This document shows, piece by piece, positions 54,108 through 64,000 of a stretch of 64,000 bases of DNA. Each line of letters begins with the position of its first letter. The first letter of the stretch is position 1. The notes under the pieces are model-generated. The model saw nothing but the letters and a program-made list of their open reading frames with translations. It had not been told where the DNA came from and did not search any database. The stretch is taken from the NCBI GenBank assembly GCA_014529385.2, contig CM043971.1:55103209-55167208 (forward strand), written 5' to 3'. Source of the DNA: Adiantum capillus-veneris. Its lineage: Eukaryota > Streptophyta > Polypodiopsida > Polypodiales > Pteridaceae. Position numbers and translations under genes: made by a program.

Positions 54108-56525
54108 CTTCTCCAACTTTACTGGGTGGTGTCTCTATTTCACATAATGAAGAAGCTTTGCACATGGTAAAGAAGGACAGGTTGCAGCAGATGCAGACCC
54201 ATCCATTGAAAGTGCGTCTCTTTCTACAGAAAGCTGATTATGCAGTCTTACCCTATATGGCTCCAGTGACAATATATGAGCCTACTCATTCTAACCCAGC
54301 TACAATAAAGGACGGATGTTCAGTCCTCATCCAGTCTTCCTGGAATACTATTGTCCATTGTATGGGACAAATGTTGGATGCTACAGGGTCAGAAGATGAA
54401 CTGAAAAAGGCTAAAGCTGACTTGAAGGACGCTGAAGACGGCAAGAGATGAGCAGAATCTGCGCCATCGGCTACTTGAAGCTCATTCAGATAGGGATATT
54501 GAGCTATTAAAAAGCAAGTTAGTCAAGACTAAGTCGGATATGCAGATTGTGAGGGAACAAAGGAATGAAGCGCTCAGAGCTGCAAAACGGGTTGAAACGA
54601 TGCTGAAAATGAAGAGAGTTGACTTCAACTCCTTGTTTATTTGCCATACAGCCCTGAAGGCTTCCCTCACTGACAGATACATTTATATCATCCTGGCTGA
54701 AATTTTAAATCCAGCAGGCAACGCTGTCTTTGATCTGGAAAATTTGAAGTCTCTGATGGAGACTATGCAGAGTGATTTGCACTACAAATTGGGTGAGTAT
54801 AATAATGCTCTAATGAATCAAGCAATCCTGAATTATATTGAGCAGCAGAATTCCCTGAATGAAGCAGAGAAGATAAGTAAGAGGACGAGGATAAGGACGA
54901 AGGAGCTGATAAGGAGGAGGAAGACCAAGAAGAAGGGCATACTAACGATGATGATGATGCCCCACCTCCATCTCCACCTCCAGGACCTGGTACAAGTGGC
55001 ATAGGGCCAAGTGAAGGAGGTCAGTCACAGCCAGACCAGCAAGGCCAGCATGAAGGCCAGAATGAAGGCCAGAATGAAGGGCAGCAGACGGGTAATCAGC
55101 AGTCAGAAGAACAACATCCCCGTCACACTGGGAATCAGCCAACAAATCAGTCCCAGCTCAGTAGGGATGTTAAAGGGAAAAACAAAGTTAGAGATGAGGG
55201 ACCAATAGCTGATCAGCAGCATTCCTTACAGCTTATCACCCTGAACATGCAATTGAGACATCAGCAGGCTTCCATAACGAGACAATATCTAGAGGATGAT
55301 GATCTCCTGTCTGATCTGGAACATTTTTAGAGGCTGTATGTTGGGGCTAGGGAAATGGTGGAGCATTGGAAATCAGTGGCTTTTCATGATCAAGAAACTT
55401 GCCATTTACCTGCGCATCCCAGCACAGTCCAGCTGCTGGAAAGTATTCCTGAATGGATAATCACTCCTGAAGAGAGAGTGACCAACCCACATTTGCAAAG
55501 ACAGTCTACTGCCGATTGTCGCTCTCTCACTCTTGAATTAGAACTTCTGCATGGAAAAAACCAACCTACAAATGTATGAAGGATGTTAGGGAACAGCTAA
55601 AGGAGGTTTTGGTGCAGATGCAAATTGCCAGAGGAGTCTTGGATCAAAGAGTAAGAGCCATTCTTGAAGATCAGACAGCCACTAGTAAAGGACCTCAGAC
55701 TAGAATGACAGTCAGAGAACAAGCAACTGCTCTCCGCAAATTGTTTTAGCTAGTGAGAATCACCAGAAAGATGATGCAGCAAGAGAACCAGGCTGTTCTC
55801 AATTTTTTAGAATTCGTGCCTGATTCTCCAGTTCTCTTGTATGCCTTTCCAGCAAGAGAGACGGAGCTGTCAAGATTTTTTCCAACACTTTATCCTCAAC
55901 ATCCACAACCAGTTGATCTCCTTACATACTTCAAGATTATTGATGAGCTCCAGGATTGGTATGAGCGATCGACTGTGGAACGGAAAACTTGCAAACACTG
56001 TTCAATGATGCTCTCCAACTCAATGATATTCATGCACTAAAAGAAGAGATACAGAGGATCCGGATATGTATGGGTCAGTGGAAGATTCAGATCAGGGGCC
56101 TAACCAAGATCACTAATCAGCCGCTGCAACTTACTGTTGAGTCCTCTAAATTGCCTGAAAAGGATATTGCAGCTAAGGCGGGCCTAGCACCACAGTATAG
56201 GGAGATGGTTGAGATTCTTTTCGAAGCTCGGGTCAAAACTAATCAGCCTCTTCCAGAAGGAGGATCAATACTGCTTCACATTATCACAAGCTGGCCAGAA
56301 CCAGGATCACCAAAGGCAGATGCACACTCTATGATCCTGACACCAAAACCTATCATTCCCTCACGCCTTATGAAGTAGAGATGACCACAGAAAGGCGGGA
56401 TCAGCTTGAGCAGGAGGCCATTTACCGACTTATTCAGAAGGAGAATGCTGGTACTGGGATTTCTCAGACGCCATCCAGGTCAAAGGGCAAACGGAAGCTA
56501 GTTCAATGGAAGGATACTGGGTAGT
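54108..56525 (+). pseudogene. 3' ORF of element E, second part
   Basis: Continues the 3' ORF region of E after F. Open pieces at 54158-54451, 54540-55004, 55355-55579, 55753-56040 and 55989-56378 lie in several frames. They code for helical, Lys/Glu-rich coiled-coil text, then an acidic and Gln/Pro-rich linker (around 54870-55200 with Q-P-D-Q-Q-G-Q), and then a Leu-rich globular end (P-L-P-E-G-G-S). No known domain is recognised. With the first part (33886-35050) it totals about 3.5 kb, comparable with the 3' ORF of F. Confidence 0.45.
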
Positions 56526-56763
56526 TCCATCTCAGAATTCAGTGGCGACTTTTCTTCCTCAACTGGAAGGTTGATATCAGTTTGTGTAGACGATGAGAGC
56601 TCTACCTTGGCCTTTTCAGCTACCTCTCGCAATCTTTGTATGGCCACTCTATCATTGGTCAAGTCCAATCCCCAACATCAGAACCAGACGGTGGATTTTT
56701 AAGTTTCAAATCAGAATCAGACAGGGCAATTTTTTAGAAATTTTGGAATCTTGCCAAAATTCA
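56526..56763 (+). other. 3' untranslated stretch of element E
   Basis: Short non-coding stretch leading to the polypurine tract. Nothing recognised. Confidence 0.5.
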
Positions 56764-56779
56764 AGAAAGGAGGGAAGGA
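56764..56779 (+). promoter_or_regulatory. Polypurine tract of element E
   Basis: AGAAAGGAGGGAAGGA directly before TGTAGACGG. Confidence 0.85.
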
Positions 56780-57281
56780 TGTAGACGGCTGAGACAGTTT
56801 CACCAAGTGGGAACGTTCTCTTATGAGACGGGCAGTGAATTCGTCAGTAATTACTACGGTAATTACCATGGTAAACCCAAGGTATATAAATAGGGCCCAT
56901 TACATTGTAATCGGGTTGGCATTTGGGTTAGCATAATCTTGAGCATAGTCGGATTAGCATTTTGGCGGCATTTGTACTTGAGTTGTCAATCATTGGCAGT
57001 TGTTGTCGGCTATACTCTATATGTAAATCACATCATACTCACTGTAATCTCTCATCTGTGATTCCAATCACGGCAAATATTCCAGTCACACTTACTCTGT
57101 ATTCAGTACTCTGAATCTGAATCTGAATATTATTCTCAGATAGTCTGATTCTCATTCCAGTAGATAAATTCCAGTCCAGTTTCTGATTCTTTGTTCAGTC
57201 GATTGTCTAAACTAATACATCATCAGTAGATCATCTTCTAACACTGGAATTAGCTATCTCAAGAGATCAACTCCAATTCCA
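56780..57281 (+). repeat. 3' LTR of element E
   Basis: 502 bp, ends ATTCCA, followed by GCCAC. It differs from the 5' copy at about 17 positions and two short indels by eye. TATA box at 56883. Confidence 0.93.
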
Positions 57282-57823
57282 GCCACCATCAAGGATTCCC
57301 TTCAAAATTAATCCCTTGGTAGTGATTGGTACGGTTGCATTGGATTCATCGCCTTCCAAGTATTGTCCCAACTTGTTAACAAGTATTTCAACAACAGAGT
57401 TCTCATCTAGGTTGGGTTGTGGATGCAAGTGTTCCTCCTCTATTGGCACATCCCTAGCTCCATCCATTTGTGCAAATTGTGGTAGCTTGCGACTTTTAGT
57501 TCTCCATTGAGGAAATCTCAAAGAGCTAAGAATAGCTCAGGGTCTCCATATAGTTTAGACATGATGGTGGTTCTAACTTCTGAAGCGATGAAATCCATAA
57601 ATTTGGCAATATTTAACATAACTTTTTGGGCTTTAGTCCCTTGACATGGGGAATATGGCCATTTCTTCGATAGGGTCATGTAATCCCTTTGTAAACATTC
57701 TCTCCAACAAGAAGGGAGTACACCCACTACACTCGATGACTTAAAGTCACATTCTTCTTGGATGACACTAGGTATGACTAGTGGTCTATGGTCTTTGTGA
57801 GGTTGATTTTGCATAGAGAACAC
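57282..57823 (-). pseudogene. Protease N-half and upstream linker of element B (right of E)
   Basis: On the minus strand, a linker with V-I-P-S-V-I-Q-E-E and A-S-E-V-R-T-T-I, both also in A, leads to L-G-Q-Y-L-E-G-D-E-S-N-A-T and G-I-L-D-G-G. There E begins. The other half of the domain is at 26845-27135. Confidence 0.82.
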
Positions 57824-58204
57824 TGTGTGGTAATTTGGATCGGCCTAGGTGCTGGCTCTAGATCCCTTTGGGTCTCCTCTACCAAACCCATTAATTGCTT
57901 GACTCGATCAATCTCCTCTGTAGGATTTGGATAAGTTCCTATATTTTTCTTGGGTATGATCTTTCTTGTTTTTTTCTTTTCTAATGGTTATTTTAGTCTC
58001 CTTGGTTTCACCTAAATCAGAATCCTCTTCAGCATCGTTCATATATACGGGGTCATCACCAGTCCCTATGTCGGTCTTTGAACTGGGGTCTAACTTCGCT
58101 GCTTTTTGTGCTCTCTTCCTTCATGTTTTCTTCTTCTTCTGAGATTGGGCAATTGATACTGTGTCTCTTTCTTCGAGAATATAATTTTGGTTTTGGAGCA
58201 TCGA
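57824..58204 (-). pseudogene. Decayed linker between knuckles and protease of B
   Basis: Matches the basic linker of A (about 380-900) with stops. No intact frame. Confidence 0.6.
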
Positions 58205-60513
58205 TCATGTGAGTGCATTTACTGGTACCACAGGTGTACTTTGTGATGACTCCTCGATAACCTCAATCAAGTTCAACGGTGTGATCTTTGGTGCATTCAG
58301 ATTATTAGGACATTGGGAAATCAAATGGTCTATGCCACATTGATTACACATGAGTATCGGCATTGTAGATGTGCTCGCTTGATTGGTTTGCATTAGTGTG
58401 GCATTCTTTTGTAGTCTAATAGGACATTCGGCTACACAATGTGGACCTCCACACTCATAGCATTGAAGAGGCGGTCTCTTGGTAGTGAAATTGATATTTT
58501 GGCTTCTTGCTACAAGAGCAGCTACTTGATAGACAGGTTTGACTTGTCCCCAATAGTCCTCCATATAGTATTGTTGACTTTATTCAAGTGCATCAATCCC
58601 AAAGGCAATATTCTAACTTATCCTCGCAATCCGCACAAGCAATAGATGACTCACAACCCACTTGATCCGCAGAAGTGATTCTTGGATGTGGGTGTTGCGG
58701 TCCTAGCACTGAAGGTGGTAATGGTATTGTTTGCACAACATTTTGGGCCCTAGGGACCATGTGTTGTGACGGTTGTTCAAGAGGTGGGCCCGACATCAAT
58801 GTAGGCACTTAAGGTGTGTCCGTCCATGCTAAGGTTAGTCTATTGGCCATTGCGCATTTAAATACTATGCAATCCTATGCCTAATGACCATACCTCCCAC
58901 ATGCATTGCAATTCCCATTAAATTTTACTTTAAACATAGGGCATTCACTAGTACTATGTGTACCATAGCAAACTGAGCACCATTGTTGCTCCCTTCTTGG
59001 ATACATATGATTGTTTTGTGGAGCATGATTGTATCTAAGACTCTCTTGAATAGCCTTGGTGAGATCTGCTAAAGTCATCTCAGATATCTTTGGCTCCTTA
59101 GCAATAGGCTGGGTCGTTGGCTGATGCCTCGATGCTTGCAAGCTAATAGATTTAGGCTCAACAGACACTCTTTCTCCTTGAATCATTAAATTATCCTCCA
59201 ATTGGATCGAATTGGTGGTGACTACTTCCCAAGTGGTGATACCTCTAATTGACTAGGCCATTGTAGATATCCTCATGTCGTAATCCCCTAATGAATCTAT
59301 CAAGCAATTGATTATTATTGAAGCGCTCATTTGGATTACAACGAGAATTCAAATGCTTCAAGCGACTAATAAAATCTCTCACCGGCTCTCCTTCCTCTTG
59401 TTGGGCTTTCTGAAGCTGAGAGGCTACACCCCAAAGCACTCCCTCTCGTATGTATTCTTTCAAGAACAGTCTCCTAAGAGCATGGTAAATCGTTTTTTAT
59501 TCCACCCTTAGGGTTCTATACCAATCCCCAGCCTTCCCACTTAAGGTTAAGCTTAAAGCATTACTCTTATGCAGGTCATTGTGTTCTCCTAGAGAATCGC
59601 ATATTTGTTCAAACACTTTGATATGCTTTCTCACATCCCCGTCTCCACTAAATTTTTTTTGGCTTGGCTATCTGTACTGCCTTACTTCTAGGCTCTCTAT
59701 CAGGCCTATTACGTATATTCTCAGCAATAGATCGACCTATAGCTTGAGAAAATGTTGCCAAGTCATCTAAGTGAGCAGGCACCGTGGGTGAAGGCGCTCT
59801 AGAGACTACATGTGGAGTAGGTATTGGCATTGGGCTTGGTGCATAGGAAACCCTTGGGTTCCATGTTGGGTACGATGTTGTACCATGTGGTGGCCCAAGG
59901 TTCATATGGGTGGTCCTAGGCATAGCAGATGTCGGATGTGACATGCTTATGCTAGCTAGTATGGTCCCATGGAAATAAGAGCTTAGCTGTTGTGGTTGTG
60001 GAGCATAGGTAGTTGATACAATGGGAGGGGTAGGAACTACATGAGTATGAGGACCCATGGGTGTATACCATTGGTACACACTTGTAGGTACTATTGCAGG
60101 CATTGAGCTACCATGTAGTGGTGCTTTACTAACAAATGAGGTCCATGGCGTGTTTCTCAGCATGGCCATCATTGCGGTAGGCATGGTAGCCGTGGTGTCA
60201 TATCAAGGGAAAGATGAACTAGACTTGGAAAGATAAAGCTATCACTTGGGGGCTCAAATTGCATTGAGACCCCTGGCGATACAACATATGGAGGATCCAT
60301 CGGACTTACCGAGGGAGTCTCCATTTGCGATAAGGTCGGTTGTTTAGCCTTCCCTGTATCCAAGAATCTCTTGAGACCCGTTGAAGGCATGTTTATCCCC
60401 TTGTTCTGTCTCTCTAACTCAATGACCCTATGGATGACCTCACAAACTCTTTGTTGTTGATCCTCCACACTAGTAGCACCCATTGTGGATTGTAGGACAT
60501 CTAACCAACCCAC
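58205..60513 (-). pseudogene. Gag of element B, middle and C-terminal part
   Basis: Pieces at 60513-60169, 60184-59648, 59463-59245, 59201-58881 and 58564-58205 form one decayed gag. The capsid part is in the 59463-59245 piece (R-D-F-I-S-R-L-K-H-L-N). A knuckle-like C-S-V-C...H...C is near 58980. The two CX2CX3HX4C knuckles (CYECGGPH and CNQCGIDH) are identical in spacing to those of A. The N-terminal part is Pro/Thr-rich. It is interrupted at 60536 by the hAT element. Confidence 0.78.
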
Positions 60514-60649
60514 GTGATAGGTGTGACCTGTGTATCAGGGATTTTAATTACGCGATGATGCATTTTGTTAAATGTTAATTATTGTTGTTATTATCACTAT
60601 TTTTTTCATGTTAATAACATATATAATGTCATGACCTACGAAAACCGGT

Positions 60650-60795
60650 AGAAAACGTAGAACCGGCGGGACAACCAACAATCCCGGCAGACCTGGCGGG
60701 TTTATCATGAAACCCGACGGGCCCGACGGGAAAAGCAAGAATCCCGCCGGACCCGCCATGTACCCCCTCCATATTTGGCGGCTCTATATAACCCT
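60650..60795. repeat. Left subterminal GC-rich repeats of the hAT element
   Basis: Clusters of GGCGGG, CCGGCGGG and CCCGCCGG words, ending in GGCGGCTCTATATAACCC. The right end (62575-62640) has the same words in inverse orientation, also next to a TATATA. Such repeats bind transposase in hAT elements. That role is inferred here. Confidence 0.6.
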
Positions 60796-60921
60796 GTAGT
60801 AGACATCACATCACATCATCTCTTCCTCTAAATTTGGTCATCCTTTAAAATTTAGAAGAAAAACTAAAGGTAAAAAAATGAATAGTCTTTAAAAAAAATT
60901 ATAACTTAATGTAACTTTGAT

Positions 60922-61670
60922 CATGGATCATTAGTTCCTTTTTGGACTGAACTGATTCTTGAAAGAAGGTAGAAAGGTGAATCTTTGGGTCGGTATCTCT
61001 ACATTTGGGATGGACTAATCTAATGTTTGGTTCACCGTTATATTTGCTAAATTGATTGCTATATTGATTAGAACTTCTATCATGGGTCATTAGTTCTTTT
61101 TTGGACTGAACTGATTCTTGAAAAGAGATAGAAAGGTGAATCTTTGGGTCGATATCTCTACTTTTGGGATGGACTGATCACATGTTTGATTCACCGTTGT
61201 ATTTGCTTGCTATTCCGATTAGAGCTCCAATCATGGGTCATTAGTTCTTTTTTGGACTGGACTGATTCATGAAAGGAGGTAGAAAGGTGAATCTTTGGGT
61301 CGATATCTCTACTTTTGGGATGGACTGATCACATGTTTGATTCACCGCTGTATTTGCTTGCTATTCTGATTAGAGCTCCAATCATGGGTCATTAGTTCTT
61401 TTTTGGACTAGACTGATTCATGAAAGGAGGTAGGAAGGTGAATCTTTGGGTCGATATCTCTACTTTTGGGATGGACTGATCACATGTTTGATTCACCGCT
61501 GTATTTGCTTTCTATTTCGATTAGAGCTCCAATCATGGGTCATTAGTTCCTTTTTTGGACTGGACTGATTCATGAAAGGGGTAGGAAGGTGAATCTTTGG
61601 GTCGATATCTCTACTTTTGGGATGGACTGATCACATATTTGATTCACCGTTGTATTTTCTTGCTCATGTT
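60922..61670 (+). repeat. Five tandem copies of a roughly 151-bp unit in the hAT element
   Basis: CATGGGTCATTAGTTC-like starts at 60922, 61081, 61232, 61383 and 61534, so periods are 159, 151, 151 and 151. The units also share GGTGAATCTTTGGGTCG and GATGGACTGATCACATG. The first copy is the most diverged. No coding function is evident. Confidence 0.9.
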
Positions 61671-61814
61671 TGAGTAGATTGAGGTTTATTCCCTTCAGGC
61701 TTCACTACTACGCTTGTGTGTGATATTGATTATAACACTAATGTTTGGTTTGAATAATACTTGAAACAAGAGATAGCATACTGAGCTATGTTTATTGGTA
61801 TTGCAGGCATCCAA

Positions 61815-62257
61815 TAAGTATGTCTTCCACCGGGAATGTGAGCGGTGATGTTGTTGTCTCAAGCCTGGCTTCCTTGAGAAAACCTCCTACCTCAATGCCA
61901 GGTCCTGCTTCGTAGGGCACCACTTCGCAGGGCAAGCGAAAGGCAGGTGGAAAAAGTCCAGGACCCGATTGGAATTTTGCCACAAATTTAAATAAGTATC
62001 AAGATTGGAAATGTAACTTTTGTGGCGAAGAGAAATGTGGAGGAGCACCAAGAATAAGGGATCATTTGCTAGGTGGCAATACCAGAATCCAAGGAGGAAA
62101 GTGCAAGGGCTTAGGTGCAGAAGAAGTAGCTATGCGCTTAAAAGATTTAATTGCTAAGCTAATTTCCACGAGCAAAAGATCAAAACTCTCTACTTTTGAC
62201 CATCACACCCCGGTATCGATAAGATCAAACCAGTATATGAGGGATCATTGGGTGTAA
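61815..62257 (+). pseudogene. BED zinc-finger N-terminal fragment of a hAT transposase
   Basis: From about 62003 the frame reads D-W-K-C-N-F-C-G, then G-G-A-P-R-I-R-D-H-L-L-G-G. This is the BED finger that opens many plant hAT transposases and binds the element ends. An in-frame stop separates it from the upstream part (near 61975-61995), and the frame ends at 62257 after a Lys-rich helix. The catalytic RNase-H-like core and dimerisation region are absent. Confidence 0.7.
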
Positions 62258-62574
62258 CGCCCACCAATGGAAGCACTCAAAGCAGGGAACCAACTTCTCA
62301 TATCGATGGAACTACACCTCCAAACCATGGATCTCCTGACTTAGCCGCAATTGTAACATGTGCCAGTGCATCCACGTACGATGATTTGATAAAAGAAATT
62401 TTATACCTTTAAGTTTTAACGCAAAAAACTCAAAAAAACATCAATAAAATAAGGAAGGGTTTAAAAAATTACTGCTACACTGCTTTGAGAATGTGGAAAG
62501 CTGCCAGAAAGTTTGGTGAATACTTTTCAATGTACCTCTTTTGTGAAAAAGACAAGCACTGGTGTCGCCTTTAT

Positions 62575-62640
62575 ATAGCCACGGCGGGCCCAGCGGGGAA
62601 ATAGCTTTACTCGGCGGGCCCGGCGGGCTACGAGCCGGTC
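62575..62640. repeat. Right subterminal GC-rich repeats of the hAT element
   Basis: GGCGGGCCC occurs twice, with CAGCGGGG and GCTACGAGCCGG nearby. Inverse counterpart of the left cluster. The remaining interior (62258-62574) holds no gene. Confidence 0.6.
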
Positions 62641-62923
62641 TCCAGGTCTCCCTAGAGGTCAAAAAAGATGAATGTCAATTAACATAATATTTGTTATTTT
62701 GCATTTCTATTGTTATTAACCTGAAATTATAGTGTGATCACGTCATTTTTGAAATCCCTGCTATGTATAGGTCGGTTAGAGTTTCCGTTTGTAGTTTGTA
62801 CTCCCAGTTCTCATTTAAGAACGCTGCATCTAGGATTGAGGTGCTAGGGGTGTCCTTTGAGCTAGATGCAATGTTGCTTTCTAGGGGTTGGCCCTTAGCG
62901 GTTGCTAAGTCAGGAGCACTCGA

Positions 62924-63525
62924 TTACTCTCTTAGAAAGGATATTGACATAGGGGCTTTTGCTTTTAACTCTCTTCGTTGCTCCGCCTTGCGTAAGCTCT
63001 CGACTTCCTTTTCCCTAGCCGCAATGATATATCGCTCAATCTCTTGCACTTCGGCAAGGCTTCTACCATCAGGTAATATAACCTCAGAGGGGAATAGTTC
63101 TGAAGAGTCAGAAGGTGCAGTGAATGAAGTATTCATGTGCACATTCTCTAAGGGCATAGGGTCTACGTTGGTCATGAATGGAGAATTTACTTCCCCACCC
63201 CCTCATTTACATCATTAGCTCCATGTTCAGAGCGAGTGGCTCTACTAAAGGTTTCCTTCAAGCGGCTAAGCACGCTCGGCCCGGATCGTGGGCCCATGGC
63301 ATGCATGTCTTGGCTTGAGCTATCGGGATTAGGCATTGGGAAACCCTCCATGACGTTGTAGTCAAAGGAATAGTCACTAGCCGCTATGTTCGAGTCTTGG
63401 TTTGTACTACCTTGGGTCCCCGCCGAGGGCGCGGAACCTAAGGTAGGTGGATATTGAGAACTCATGTAAGTCGAAATTCTCTCTAGTTGCTCCTTCTCTA
63501 GCACACGACCACAGCGCAGATGCAT
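62924..63525 (-). pseudogene. Gag N-terminus of element B
   Basis: ATG at 63525 on the minus strand starts M-H-L-R-C-G-R, like the M-N-L-R-S-G-R start of F. Two frame pieces (63525-63187 and 63175-62924) follow. The second is helical (E-I-E-R-Y-I-I-A-A-R-E-K-E). It goes on, decayed, into the hAT insertion site at 62768. Confidence 0.65.
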
Positions 63526-64000
63526 GTGCCTTTGGCACCCTACAAGCGTCGGCGAATAACTTCGAAGGTTAACCGCTTACTTTTTTAGGCATCCATTTTC
63601 ACTCGTTTTTTAATGTTTTTTAATGATCGGTTTTTTTTATTAAAGTGTGTGATAGCTTGAAACGAGCGTATCACTCAGAGGGTCGAGGTGTGCTTTACAG
63701 CACAACGTTCGGTCACCTACAACTCCGTTGGTCCTCAAAAAAGTCGATTTTTAGCTGCGTGTGAAGCTAAAATACGTAATTTTAAAGGGCAACTGAGGTC
63801 TAAGCCTGAGCGTGAGCTTGGGATTGGGTCTGGGCTTGGGTCTGGCTTGGATCTGGGAGATATTCCCGATCCCGGTCCTACCTTTAAAATTTTTAATTTT
63901 TTTAAAATTTTATTTAAATTTTTTTTTTTTTTGGGATAAGGTCGTCGCGATCTGCGCACGAGCACACACACACTCTACCTACCTACTTACAACTAATACA
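63526..64000 (-). other. Leader of element B, running off the window
   Basis: Non-coding stretch before gag on the minus strand, with T-rich runs (63901-63933) and GCTTGGG-like repeats (63818-63850). No LTR end or primer site could be recognised before the window edge, so the 5' LTR must lie further right. Confidence 0.5.

Larger units (their letters stand above)
27141..57281 (+). mobile_element. Element E: complete Ty3/gypsy retrotransposon inserted in B
   Basis: LTRs TGTAGACGG...ATTCCA, flanked on both sides by GCCAC (27136-27140 and 57282-57286). Removing E and one GCCAC restores continuous protease sequence of B. Its own length is about 11.1 kb once F is removed. Order: gag, protease, RT, RNase H, integrase, long 3' ORF region, polypurine tract, LTR. 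The two LTRs are roughly 96% alike by eye, less alike than those of F inside it, which agrees with the order of insertion. Confidence 0.93.
60536..62760 (+). mobile_element. Non-autonomous hAT DNA transposon inserted in gag of B
   Basis: Terminal inverted repeats start CAGGGATTT on the left and end AAATCCCTG on the right. The flanking 8-bp copies are CTGTGTAT (60528-60535) and CTATGTAT (62761-62768), one base different. CAGGG ends and 8-bp duplications are typical of hAT elements. The 2.2-kb interior has GC-rich subterminal repeats, a five-fold tandem repeat and a BED-finger fragment but no transposase core, so it would need a transposase from elsewhere. Confidence 0.85.
19768..64000 (-). mobile_element. 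Element B: reverse-strand Athila-like retrotransposon, host of E and a hAT element
   Basis: Read on the minus strand the order is gag start (63525), gag with two knuckles, protease, RT, RNase H remnant, integrase, second protease remnant, W-[IV]-P-K tail, 3' UTR, polypurine tract and 3' LTR. Its own sequence is 19768-27140, 57282-60535 and 62761-64000. Element E splits the protease and a hAT transposon splits the gag N-terminal region. The 5' LTR is beyond the right window edge. Most of RT and RNase H is deleted and many stops are present, so it is dead. It is the same family as A. Confidence 0.85.

Overview
This 64-kb window is a block of nested transposable elements from a large plant genome. 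I see no host gene. The evidence is the element types: Ty3/gypsy retrotransposons with plant-type primer sites (initiator tRNA-Met and tRNA-Asp complements), Athila-like and chromodomain lineages, and a hAT DNA transposon with 8-bp target duplications. A seed-free vascular plant such as a fern, or a gymnosperm, would fit. That is a guess from overall style, not something the sequence proves.

Layout. The oldest layer is element D, a chromovirus relative (12646-13312 and 18985-19767). Its flanks lie outside the window. Three elements sit inside it. C is a chromodomain Ty3/gypsy element ending at 12645. G is a 5.7-kb non-coding element with 177-bp LTRs (13313-18984, TSD ATGGT). B is a reverse-strand Athila-like element (19768 to beyond 64000). 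Element A (1-4662), of the same family as B, sits in the 5' LTR of C. E (27141-57281, TSD GCCAC) splits the B protease. F (35056-54102, TSD TCCAA/TCCAG) splits the 3' region of E. A hAT element (60536-62760, TSD CTGTGTAT/CTATGTAT) splits the B gag. The deepest path is D > B > E > F, four layers.

Element F, 19.0 kb, is the most notable. It has about 940-bp LTRs that are roughly 98% alike by eye, and a tRNA-Asp primer site. Its genes run Gag-protease, RT-RNase H, then integrase, then a second aspartic protease domain with an intact D-S-G, then a W-[IV]-P-K repeat tail, and finally a long separate 3' ORF. The upstream protease has D-S-R instead of D-S-G. The integrase carries two complete HHCC fingers. 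Both untranslated regions carry a conserved 22-bp palindrome, nine copies in all, spaced at about 140 or 284 bp. A remnant of the post-integrase protease (N-T-C in place of D-T-G) and the W-[IV]-P-K tail occur at the same place in B. A keeps the tail but has lost RT, RNase H and integrase by an in-frame deletion, leaving a 797-codon Gag-protease-tail ORF.

Nearly all coding regions carry stops or frameshifts, so no element here looks autonomous today. F is the least damaged. All comparisons were made by eye.
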